Source of the DNA: Neurospora intermedia | Lineage: Eukaryota; Ascomycota; Sordariomycetes; Sordariales; Sordariaceae | Direction: 5' to 3' | Length of the DNA: 64,000 nucleotides | Assembly (NCBI GenBank): GCA_037102815.1 | Contig: BTPP01000003.1 | Coordinates: forward strand, 806,001-870,000 | In this document: positions 21,335 through 30,826 of the stretch, one piece after another | Layout of the letters: every line of letters starts with the position of its first letter | How positions within the stretch are numbered: the first letter of the stretch is position 1 | The notes under the pieces: generated by a model | Told to the model about the DNA's origin: nothing | Database searches by the model: none | Seen by the model: the letters and a program-made list of their open reading frames with translations, nothing else | Program-made: the position numbers and the translations under genes

Positions 21335-22264
21335 GGTATCAACCAGGATGTGCTGTAAAGAAATAGGTTGATACGAGAGATAGGACGGGACTTGAGAACC
21401 GCGGCTGTTTGGACGGAGGTTGAGCGCAAAAGAAGAGGGTAGGCAGAACTGCGACTGGAACTACAGTAGCAGAACAACAACCTCAAGTTACTGTACGGTA
21501 CCTTTATGACACAGTCTACGTATAAGTACACTGGAGGTACCTACCTTTGGGGATGTTGTGCGGGGAAATAGCGGGGAAGGAGGAGCGGTACCGATGGAAG
21601 CCGGAGTAATTCAGTGGGGGTCTTTTTGGGGAGATCTACTGACGTCAATGAGGTTGAGGTTACCTATTTCCTCGAGTGCAGGTGCACTTGCAATTCTGTC
21701 TCTCCATCTCCAATACTCGGGCTATTCTCTACCTAATTAATATGAAGTGGGTATTCCTCACTTTCATGTGTAGATTATAGCTCCCAATACGCGCGTCAGT
21801 CAGTTCCACTACATACTCCAGTGTGCTGAAATGACAGTTTCACATTGCAACAGCGGTTCATCCTTCCTTGTCCCGACGGCCTCGCCCTGTGTCATGCTTG
21901 AAGCGCCAACCTACCTACCTATGCCAGGGCTTCCCGGTGCCCTACAGTACTACTATACCAAACTCGCAGCCGAACTTCCTTGACAACAAAATCACGATGC
22001 AAACACCCTGTGGACAGGAACACGAGAGACCGATTGCATTGCACCACCAAACAGAGGGATTCTGTTATTTTAGCGTTGAGCATCATCACAGATTCCGCGA
22101 CGCTCAAGTTAGCTCATTTGTGCAAAATAACGCCATTTATTCTACAGGAGAAGGCCCCTAATTGTTCGATTTCCACGCGTCACCTATCACTTGGGATCCA
22201 GCCACCCTTTGACTTTCGCATATCTTAAGTCAGCCTTACTGCACCCTTCACGCACAAGATCACT
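21335..22264. other. Intergenic region upstream of the Nudix gene
   Basis: This region holds the promoter and leader of the minus-strand Nudix gene and the 3' flank of the next minus-strand gene. It has ACCTACCT words at about 21538-21548 and 21909-21922. No gene is seen. Confidence 0.45.
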
Positions 22265-24544
22265 TCATAACCAATCGTGTCCCTCCTGCCGCGCCGGCTT
22301 CTCCGACAGCGACAACAAATCCATCCCCGTAACGAACTCAACCGGCGCTTCCACCCTGGCCCCATCACCCAGCACCCTAATGCTATTCTTCAAATCCTCC
22401 CTCTTTCTCCCCGGCTTGGTTTTCCGCGCCAACCGCCCGCCGACAAACAGCTCATTCGTCTTCTGCGCCAACGCGCTCTTCTTCAGAGTCTGAGGGAGTA
22501 GAAACCCGACGGCAGATGAGGTGGTGGAGGCGGCGGTCGAAAAAGAGAAGGACGATGGCCCCGCAGCGCCGCCGCTATCGGCTGTGCGTGGCCGATGGAC
22601 TGATGATGTTGCGCCGACGGCGGCAATAGTCTTGCAACTCTGATCGTGGTATCTCTCTGCGGCTGTTTGATATCTTATGGGACCCCGTTCGGTGGCTGTG
22701 GCCGTCGATATGGTGGCGGGTGTGGACGTAGGTGTCGGAACTGAGGGTGATGCTCCTCCCCCTCCTCCTCCTCCTGGTGTTGATCCCGGGACGCGTCTAA
22801 ACACCTTGGAAACCAAAGAGCGTCGAAATAGAGATGTGTGATTCTCACCATCGCCGCCACTGGGGCTATAATTGCCTTCGCTGTGGTTACGGATGTGATG
22901 ACTGCCGTGCTTCGCGAACTTGGTAATCGAAGCCAAGTTATCTTCCAGTGCAAGCGGAAGCGGAGCGCCTATCTCCAGCTGCGGCGAGCCCGAGTCCCAT
23001 TGCCTGCGCAGTTCGTTGTGGTGGTCAAAGCTGCTCACGCTGATGGTTTGCGCCCTGTTTCGGGGCCGCGTCTTGAGGGCGGCCTTTTGAGGTGTTGCTA
23101 AGAAGGGTGATGATGGTGAAGAAGAGTCTGCGTGAGATTGATGGGATACCTGCGAGAAATGCGAACTGGATCGGGACTCTGGTTCTCCTTCCTCCGTACG
23201 ATCTAGATCCGGAGTCACCAATGTATCAGCCGTCGAGTCCCAACGAGGCAGGGCCAGTGGGAGTTCGTCCTCCCTCGGCGGTCGCACGGGTGGTGGCTGC
23301 CGACTTTCCCTTTTACTATCACCAGTTGGCTGTGGCGTGCCGTCCTCACCGAGAAAACGGGCATGACCCGGGCCTCCGGCAGTTTGAGATGATGGGATCC
23401 CGACGCTGCTTCCTGGGTGGGGGGGCTGACTCAAGGCATTTGGATATGCCCAAGATTCTCCTCCTCCAGCTGCTGTGTCACGAGCAATTTGTGCGGTTGT
23501 CTCGTGGTAGAGCTCACGGGCTTCAGTATTGCTGATGCCGCTGTGATCACTGTCTGTTTGGGGATCTGGCGACATGGTTCTTGCTGTCTTGTTGCTTCTT
23601 CCTTTGAGACTGCCTCTGATCTTACGTGGCTGTAAAGGTCGTGGAATAGGCGATGGTGCTTTTCTTACCATCAGTCGATTCTTGATAGTTGGATGTGGTT
23701 TTCCCCTGGGGAAGTATTCTTTCAATACGGGGCTATCGTACCTGCGAGGTGGGCTGCTTCCGGCTAGGCTTGCTGAACCCGCCTCGGATACAGTGCTGTC
23801 TCGATATTGGCTGTAGAAACTACTGCGGCTACTGACGGGAGATATGTAACCTGTCGTATGTTTTTTCGTGGCGTTGTTTTCGCTGTTGCTGAAACGATCT
23901 TCTCGTTCGGGAAGAGAAAGCGGCCCCAAGAGCTGTTTAACCTTAGGATTATGAATCTGCCAGGTAGGTGATAGCGGTGGAGAGTCTGGATGCGACTTGT
24001 TGGGTCCGAAACTGCCGAGCTGGAGGATATTCGATACCGGTGATCGCGGTTGGGGTGAAATGATTTCTTGGGGCAAACTCGACTTCAGAGTGCGTTCTGA
24101 GTCTGCTGGAGGGATATGTAAAGGCTTGAGTGTTTGCGGTGCCGGACACGCTGATGTTGATATTGGTGTTCCGCCCCTGGGGGTCAACTGCTTAGCGATG
24201 ATGGAGTTTATCTCGGCCTCCTCCTTTTCCCAGTCAATGTCCCCCAAGTTTTGACGATTGTTGAACTTTTCAGGAGGACCGGCTCCTGTGATCTTCGCCA
24301 ACGTGTAAACGCTCTTTACGCTGTTCGGGTCCTTCTGGCTTGATATAGAGGCTGCTGGCCTCCGCTTTGGCGGAATGGGCGGCAGGGGTTTTTTCTCGTA
24401 GACTGCTACATCTTTCGGCTTCGGGGGTTTGAAACGAGACCCTGTGGGTGATGACGACGTGATGTTGGCCTCATCAGCAGAAGATGGACGTGGAGTATCG
24501 GCCCGACAGGAGGGTCGTTGGGGGGTTGTCGTCGTCTCGTCCAT
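22265..24544 (-). CDS. Large disordered Ser/Pro-rich hypothetical protein
   Basis: This is a single frame of 759 aa counted from the ATG at 24544. The frame is open further upstream, but without an ATG, so an unseen 5' exon is possible. The protein is mostly disordered: Ser, Pro, Thr and Arg dominate, with several proline-rich motifs (EKKPLPPIPPKRRP, RQPPPVRPPREDE) that look like SH3 ligands. The most ordered part is near residues 80-120 (VYTLAKITGAGPPEKFNN and DIDWEKEEAEINSIIAKQL). The C-terminal 60 residues (LPQTLKKSALAQKTNELFVG, RTKPGRKREDLKNSIRVLG, LLSLSEKP) look conserved and basic. No membrane segment or enzyme motif is seen. Similar long disordered proteins in fungi serve as scaffolds for polarity or signalling, but I do not recognise this one. 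A poly-Gly run (SGGGGGGGAS type) lies in the middle. Confidence 0.7.
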   Translation of the reverse strand: MDETTTTPQRPSCRADTPRPSSADEANITSSSPTGSRFKPPKPKDVAVYEKKPLPPIPPKRRPAASISSQKDPNSVKSVYTLAKITGAGPPEKFNNRQNLGDIDWEKEEAEINSIIAKQLTPRGGTPISTSACPAPQTLKPLHIPPADSERTLKSSLPQEIISPQPRSPVSNILQLGSFGPNKSHPDSPPLSPTWQIHNPKVKQLLGPLSLPEREDRFSNSENNATKKHTTGYISPVSSRSSFYSQYRDSTVSEAGSASLAGSSPPRRYDSPVLKEYFPRGKPHPTIKNRLMVRKAPSPIPRPLQPRKIRGSLKGRSNKTARTMSPDPQTDSDHSGISNTEARELYHETTAQIARDTAAGGGESWAYPNALSQPPHPGSSVGIPSSQTAGGPGHARFLGEDGTPQPTGDSKRESRQPPPVRPPREDELPLALPRWDSTADTLVTPDLDRTEEGEPESRSSSHFSQVSHQSHADSSSPSSPFLATPQKAALKTRPRNRAQTISVSSFDHHNELRRQWDSGSPQLEIGAPLPLALEDNLASITKFAKHGSHHIRNHSEGNYSPSGGDGENHTSLFRRSLVSKVFRRVPGSTPGGGGGGGASPSVPTPTSTPATISTATATERGPIRYQTAAERYHDQSCKTIAAVGATSSVHRPRTADSGGAAGPSSFSFSTAASTTSSAVGFLLPQTLKKSALAQKTNELFVGGRLARKTKPGRKREDLKNSIRVLGDGARVEAPVEFVTGMDLLSLSEKPARQEGHDWL

Positions 24545-25643
24545 CTTTTTGGTATCTACTGACCGCTTCTTTTCTTCTGGAATACATACGACTCCGCCAA
24601 CCTGAAACAGCAACCTTTTCCTCAAAAGTAGGGCCTTCCCAGCCTGTGGTTATCATGCACGAGCAAATCGACGTTCGAGACCTCGAGTGTTGAATTATAA
24701 GCATTTCCACAACTCCACGACTTTGATATCTCTCCCGCGTTCTTCCGGGATAAGAAGGTTAGGTCCCAGCAGACAAAGGATTTCGTCCCTTTTGAGTGAA
24801 GATTTTCATGGGAAGTAAGCGAGCTTTCTTTCAACTTTATACTTATCGTGTCACCATCATGAGGTTGACTTTTCCTTTGTTGAAATAGTATAACGGGCAG
24901 GAACAAAGGCGAGAGAGCACATGTTTAGGGATGTAAAGGGAAACGTCAGAAATGAATCAAAAGCCACTCCTCAACAAAATCTAATGACTTGAGGAAGGCG
25001 GCAGCTTTTGTCTAGAGGACAACGGGGCCTTTGCTCCGCAATACCACTTCAAGGTTTCTAGATGTCGGATAGAAGGAGGACTGAATCATAGTGGTGTAAC
25101 GACCACACGAGGACTTTTTGCGGTATTCGTTATCCTGTGTCTTGTGACAATTGGAATGGATTACAAGTGATACGCTGGAATTACGCGCCGTCCATCCTAT
25201 TGGGAAACGTCTCTTCCAGATGCTGGGCTGTCATACAGACACACTATGTAAGCATTTCGGGCAGCCTCTTGAGGGGCGGGATTGCCGTGATAGGTCCGGT
25301 ACCAACGGGTGTTTGAAGAGTTGTGTAGCCTCGGAAGCAACCCCGATGGGGACAAGGGTAGGATTGGAACACCGAAGAAAAAAGCAACGTGTTCGAGGAT
25401 TCGAATCACTATTAGTCGTAGATTTATGTGAGCTTCCTTTGGCGAGTACATCTATATCACTGGGGTGGGTGTACCAAAAAACGACCCGAACGCCGATGTT
25501 GTAAACCAACCGTGTGACGGCGTATGATACTCGGATTTTCCAGCATTCCGTTTTCCATCCAAAACAAAGCAAACGTCCGTAGCGGCAACACGCGGATATC
25601 CAGGTTCTGATAATTAGTGCCGCAGAGGTATGGCAAGTGGGAC
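24545..25643. other. Intergenic region
   Basis: This region carries the upstream part of the disordered-protein gene (-) and the 3' flank of the ERD1-like gene (-). Short open frames of about 100 codons on both strands show no recognisable protein text. Nothing else is supported. Confidence 0.45.
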
Positions 25644-26958
25644 TTAGTCCACGTACTCCTCGTCCTCGTTCCTAGTATTGAAGTTGCTCATCAAAATGTC
25701 GTCAACGCCGAGCCCGGTTGAGGTGTTCCTGATCCATTCGGTCTCAACCCGGAAGAAGATCCACACCCACCGCCGGAAGACTTCGCAAAACTCAATCAAA
25801 AAGATCGAACTCTCGAAGTCGCTGATGGTATTGAGATGGGGGTGCAGCTTGATCATCCATGTGCACCGTAGTGCCAGATCCAGTGCGATGACAAAGTAGT
25901 ACACCACGGGCTTATGGATCAGCAAGCGGCGCCGCAGGCCAAACGGATGATCGGGAGAATTGCGTTCCTGTACCCCAGCAAAGAGGGTGAGATCCCAATC
26001 CTTGGCAACGTCCCAGTAAAAGCTGTAGAGTGAGTTGAGCAGACACGCAACAATCCATGCACGGTACAGGCTCGTAGTTGGGGTGCCGTTGGTGTTTGCG
26101 TTACGCAACATGGCGTTCAAAATGATAACAGGAAACGCGGTCGAGTACTTGGCCGCGTTGGCGAGATGTTGTCCACCCCAGCCTGTGGACTCCTTGAAAG
26201 GGGAATTTCGCACGCGCAGATATTCAATGAGACACTGGCGCAGTCGAATAGCGCTTGGTATCGTCAGGAGAAGTGGTACGAGATAGGTGCCGCCGCAGCT
26301 GCGATCCGGTCGGTCAGTAGCAGACCCATTCCGCGTGAAGAACATGCAGAGACATATGAACAGGTCCCCAAGGACCTTGGCGTAGCTGGTGAGAACATCA
26401 GCCAGCAAGATATCCCCAAACTTTCCATCCTTGGCCTCAGCCAAACCTCCCACACTGACGCGACGCAGGGTTGCGAGTAGTCGACGTCGACCGGAGTGCG
26501 AGACAGACAATCTGCGCAGTGGTAGCACGAAGAGGGCTGCGGTCACTGCCAAGTTGGTCATGGGAATCCAGTCATAGTCGATGACGCGTTTTGGATCGCG
26601 CCTGGTAAACGCCCAAAATGTGAGGATCGAAACAGCGGAGCTTAGCGAGAGAAGAGTTGCAAGACGGTATGTCGAGTGGTGGTGAGGGAGCTGGGTCGGG
26701 CTCGATCTTCCTGGGTACCGGATTAAGGAGGGGACGTCGATCTTGCGATTATGGAGGAAGTGAAGGTTGAGGCCCCAGCCCCAAACAGCTGGTTAACCAG
26801 AGAATGTCAGTTTACAACCGTATATCCAACAAAGCAAACATACGGCAGGAATTTCGTATATACATACCTATGATCACGATGAAGGCGACCCGGTAGGGAA
26901 GGGGAAAGGTCAAGCTGAAGGAGTCGAGCTCCGGCTCAACCACGGGATCACCGTCCAT
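25644..26958 (-). CDS. ERD1-like EXS-domain Golgi membrane protein, two exons
   Basis: Exons 26958-26868 and 26788-25644 give 411 aa. The 79-nt intron (donor GTATGT, acceptor TTAACCAG) joins VIIAVWGWGLNLH in frame. EXS-domain features run throughout: an early WGWGLNLHFLH motif, several membrane helices (VTAALFVLPL, YLVPLLLTIPSAIRL, VYYFVIALDLALRCTW), and the conserved family segments LRVRNS near a helix end, YRAWIVACLLNSLYSFYWD, DWDLTLF and the C-terminal FEVFRRW-type motif (here FCEVFRRWVWIFFRVETEW). Yeast Erd1 resides in the Golgi, is needed for retention of luminal ER proteins, and recycles phosphate released by glycosylation. The acidic C-terminus (NTRNEDEEYVD) is as in relatives. The gene is head to head with PEX10. 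Confidence 0.93.
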
Positions 26959-27650
26959 TGCGCCAGGCAGCGGTCAATTTGCTGTCCGTCATGGAATGCG
27001 GAGAGGGAGAAGCAACAGATGGACGCAAAGAAGAGTTGATGAGCTTGGGATCGAATTCCCAGCAGTAACGCGCTTGGAGTTTGTCAAGTGTCAAGATGGA
27101 AATTTTAATTTCACCTGTCTTGCGGTAGCTGTCGCAAAGCGACCGGAGTTGCCAAGCCCCTGTCGCGTGCACTCTTTTTGGCTTAGGGAGAAGACCCGAC
27201 GTCAGTGCAACCCCTGGTCGCGGCCCCGTCCTGTGACAACCCGCTGCATCATCCCTGCCGCTAAAGCCTGGGCTACGACGTTCTGGGCACCCCCCTGCCA
27301 ATTCCTCAGCTCCTTGAAGAGGAACCAGTGCACGCCTGGGGCGGCGCCGGGCGTGCTGTCCCCATTGACCCCAAGGACCGAGGTCCATCCGTTCCCGACT
27401 ACCACTTTCATCTCAGCTTCAACTGCCGCCTGTCGATCTCGAAACATCAAACAACAACTTGGATAATTCCAGACCGAAAGGATTTGATTCATCGACTGCA
27501 GTGCCACAGCTTCGGCGATTCGACTGTAGGCATACGAGCTCTCCTAGGATTCGAGAGTTCCCCCTGAATACGTCGCCTGTGTAAACACAGCTTTTGACCC
27601 CCCGACTTCGAGCCCACCCGACCCGAATCAAAACGACGACATCAATCACC
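26959..27650. promoter_or_regulatory. Bidirectional promoter region of ERD1-like and PEX10 genes
   Basis: This 692-bp spacer lies between two divergent start codons, so both promoters and leaders lie inside it. The PEX10 side ends in a CACC-type start context (atcaccATGtca). No upstream element could be named. Confidence 0.5.
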
Positions 27651-28952
27651 ATGTCATTGACGGCCACCAAGAAGCCACCTCCGCCGCTCACGAGTTCGCC
27701 ATATCCATTCGCTGCAGCCCCCGACATTATCCGCGCGCATCAAAAAGATGCCTATTTCCAGGGCGTCCTCACTAACCAGCTGACCGACCTTCACCGGCGC
27801 GTTCGCGGTGCCCGCTCCGCCCACTCCTGGGCCACCGAAACCCGCACGGCTGCCGACCTGCTCTACCTATGCCTCACCACCCTCCTGGGCAACCGCACCC
27901 TAGGCGAGGAGTACTGCGACCTAGTCCAGGTCGAAGAGCCGAGTACGGGCGGCAACGGCAGGATACCAGACACCCAAAGCCCCATCGAACCCAGCAGCGA
28001 AGCCGGCGGCCCCCGTCTACCCTCGCTCCAGCGACGAGCCGGCTACATCGTCAGCAGCGTTCTGGTCCCCTACCTCTTCAGCCGCCTGCTGCCCTCCATC
28101 CGCGCCGCGCTCCGCAAGCGCCTCCAGGACCGTCTCACCGTGCTTGCCCGCCAGGGCCGCGGCGACACCAAGGGCGCCACCCCATCTACCTCCATCAACA
28201 AGGGCGGTGGTTTCTCCACAGTGTCAACGCTTGAGTACCGCGTGAAGCGCTACCTGCTCACACACCTGACTTCCATCACCAGCGGCGCGCACCTGCACGC
28301 CTTGACGCTGGCCGTATTCTACTTTTCCGGTGCTTACTACTCTTTCTCCAAGCGCCTCTTCGGGCTGCGTTATGTGTTCACGCGGCGCATCGAGGAGGGT
28401 CAAGGCGGTCGCGCGGGCTATGAAGTGCTCGGCGTGCTGCTGGTGGTGCAGATGCTCGTCCGGGGATACCTGCATGTGACGGCGCAGCTGTCGTCAACTT
28501 CGCCGCTTAGTGCCGAGGAGGCCAGTACCGAGGCAAGCATTCGGGAGCGCGCTTTTGGGCCGGGTGCTGCGGGCACACTGGATGTGTCGTTAGATGAGAA
28601 TGCCTATAGCAGCAATAACGAGCTGCTGGTGGAGACGGGCACGTCTGGCGGAAAATCGGGCAACCAGCGTAGTTTGGCGGATATTGGACGGACGACGCAC
28701 ACCCCTGTGCCCAAGGGCGGGAGGGCGAACTACGACTTGGCGGCGAATGAGGAGGTCATGGGCTGGATCAAGGGGAGACAGCAGAGGATGTGCACGCTTT
28801 GCTTGGAAGAGCTAAAGGACCCGGCGGCGACTCAGTGCGGACATGTCTTCTGCTGGTCGTGTATTGGAGACTGGGTGCGCGAGAAGCCTGAGTGTCCGTT
28901 GTGCAGACGTGAGACGATGGTACAGCATATTCTGCCATTGAGGGTTGCTTAG
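27651..28952 (+). CDS. pex10: Peroxisome biogenesis factor 10 (RING E3 ubiquitin ligase)
   Basis: This intronless frame encodes 433 aa from the ATG at 27651, chosen over an in-frame upstream codon because of its CACC context and the MSLTATKKPPPP start. PEX10 is an integral peroxisomal membrane protein. With PEX2 and PEX12 it forms the ubiquitin-ligase channel that recycles the import receptor PEX5. The N-terminal half shows the pex2/10/12 region (AAPDIIRAHQKDAYFQGVLT, then LYLCLTTLLGNRTLGEEYCD). Hydrophobic segments follow (GYIVSSVLVPYLFSRLLP, ALTLAVFYFSGAYYSF). The C3HC4 RING lies at about 381-419 (CTLCLEEL, CGHVFCWSCIGDW, CPLCRR) and is complete. Family and length are as expected. Confidence 0.97.
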   Translation: MSLTATKKPPPPLTSSPYPFAAAPDIIRAHQKDAYFQGVLTNQLTDLHRRVRGARSAHSWATETRTAADLLYLCLTTLLGNRTLGEEYCDLVQVEEPSTGGNGRIPDTQSPIEPSSEAGGPRLPSLQRRAGYIVSSVLVPYLFSRLLPSIRAALRKRLQDRLTVLARQGRGDTKGATPSTSINKGGGFSTVSTLEYRVKRYLLTHLTSITSGAHLHALTLAVFYFSGAYYSFSKRLFGLRYVFTRRIEEGQGGRAGYEVLGVLLVVQMLVRGYLHVTAQLSSTSPLSAEEASTEASIRERAFGPGAAGTLDVSLDENAYSSNNELLVETGTSGGKSGNQRSLADIGRTTHTPVPKGGRANYDLAANEEVMGWIKGRQQRMCTLCLEELKDPAATQCGHVFCWSCIGDWVREKPECPLCRRETMVQHILPLRVA

Positions 28953-29640
28953 AGCAGTCCTTGTATGGCGGTCGGGGGGACAAAATACTTAATATACGGG
29001 AGATATGACAAAAAGCAGCAGTCTTACCACGTCCTCTCGAGAACAGATTTTGGGTAGTGTTTGCCCATGACAAGGAGCGAACAGTCAACAACTGCGGTTT
29101 AGAGATAATTGTATATGCAGCAAGCATGTTACCAGGAGAGAGAGCCTGTTTTAGTACATAGCCTAATGATTGAATGATCCGACAAATTCTCAACAGGTCA
29201 GGAACTTTTGACAAGCTAATGCCCATATGTTCAAATATGAAATTGAATTATTCCTTATCCGATATTAATATTTGGTATTTATTGTACGAAAACTTCTCTT
29301 CCTTGATTGAATTATCGAGCCCCGTCCCGTTTGGGTCTTAATCAAGACCCGAGCAACCTCGACATATGTCCTAAGGGTCATGAAACACATACATGAGGTG
29401 CGAAAGAGAAAATATGACACCTCAATGGAAGACTCAAGTTCCGACCCATCTTCAAGCATCAAGCCACGAAGGTCGTGGTTGTCGTACTTGTGCTTCGCTG
29501 CCCCCAACAGCTCGTGATCATGGACGCTTTCGCGTCATCAAGATCGTTGGCACATCATATGCCTCCCCTTCAACAGAAAGACCCAATTACCGCACGGAAT
29601 GAGGAGAGAGCGACGGCGCGGGTTTCGTTGTCGAGTCGAG
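28953..29640. other. Convergent intergenic region after PEX10
   Basis: The 3' flanks of PEX10 (+) and the BEM46-type hydrolase gene (-) meet here. The stretch 29220-29300 is AT-rich. No gene is seen. Confidence 0.5.
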
Positions 29641-30681
29641 CTATTTCTTTTCGGGGTCTTCTGAGGAAACCCTTTGGATGAATTCTGCAATGGCTTCAAA
29701 GTAGCCTTCTTCGAGGACACTCGAGTTGTGGTCGCCGTTGGGAAGAGGCTTCCAGATCTTTATCGGGGCGTTGGAGAGATGATAAAGCTGCTTCATATGA
29801 GTGGGTCTAAGATGCGGGTGATGGAATTAGCGGACAGCTCTCATGCAACCCAACCGGCTACAACCACAGACCGTGGCTCAGAGTACCATGTTGTGGGGGC
29901 ACAATGAGAAAGGCCAGAACAAAAACTTACGGCACAATCTCGTCCTGGAGTCCACTCAAGAACAAAGTAGGTACCTTGACATTGCCGATCAAGGCGTCGG
30001 TAGCCCAGACCTGATGGCATAGGGATGCAAGGTACCGAGCAGGAGGGATGATGCTGGGTATCAGCTTGCGCATGCTGAGAAAGGTATTTTCCAGAATTAA
30101 GCCGGCAATGTCGCCTCTGCCTTGGTTCTTGGACACGAGCTTAACACTAACTGCCCCACCAAGACTCTGGCCGTAGACGATATACTTGTGGTCCCGCGTC
30201 TCGGCACGATCGCGGAGATAGTCGAGGGCGGTTTGGGCGTCAATGTTGAGCCCAGATTCGTCGGGGTGGCCGGTGGAGATTCCGTAGCCACGATATTCGA
30301 GCATAAAAATGTTGCAGCCCGCAGCTTGGAGCAACATGCGTGCGATGGGTAGACGGTGGCCAATATTACCAGCGTTTCCGTGGAACATGATCACGGTCAC
30401 CTTAGAGTTGGACCCGCCCTTGGGGCCCCGAATGTAAAAGGCAGACAGCTTCTCGCCATCTTTGGTCGGGATGATGAGTTCTTCGTAGTCTTTGATGCGG
30501 TAGAAGCTGGGTCGAGGTATGTCCGTTCGAGAGCCGGGGGGCATATGAGAGGGATAGATTAGAGCTCTGCAAAACAGTAGCGCATTAATACAGGTGACGC
30601 AATTGGGATGGGAGATGTCAGATTGGGGACCACATACTTTTGCTTGAAGTAGAGCAGCCCAGTGAGGATGGCGGCGACTCC
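29641..30681 (-). CDS. BEM46/ABHD13-type alpha/beta hydrolase, 5' exon unresolved
   Basis: Three exons are clear: 30681-30638, 30566-29931 and 29806-29641, 281 codons plus stop. Introns of 71 and 124 nt have GTATGT and GTAAGT donors, and joins read YFKQKALIYPS and DEIVPPTHMKQ. Exon A is a membrane anchor (GVAAILTGLLYFKQ). The hydrolase domain shows the oxyanion motif MFHGNAGNIGHRLP, nucleophile elbow GQSLGG (Ser), the acid in LSGLQDEIVPPTHM (Asp) and the catalytic His in PNGDHNSS. This is the BEM46 family (Neurospora bem46, human ABHD13), anchored in the ER or plasma membrane; its substrate is unknown. A start exon is probably the frame opening at 30826 (MAVEPSASTGQGGKSNAFSL), but I could not join it in phase: the best GTGACC donor leaves phase 2 while exon A needs phase 0. 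Confidence 0.88.
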
Positions 30682-30826
30682 CTAGATAGGCAAAAGCCAA
30701 GGTCAGCGCATGAACATGAAGACTAGCACGACGTCTCCCCGGTAGAGGTCACTTGATAGAGACGGGGAGGGAGAAAGCGTTGGACTTGCCCCCTTGGCCA
30801 GTCGACGCGGACGGCTCAACAGCCAT

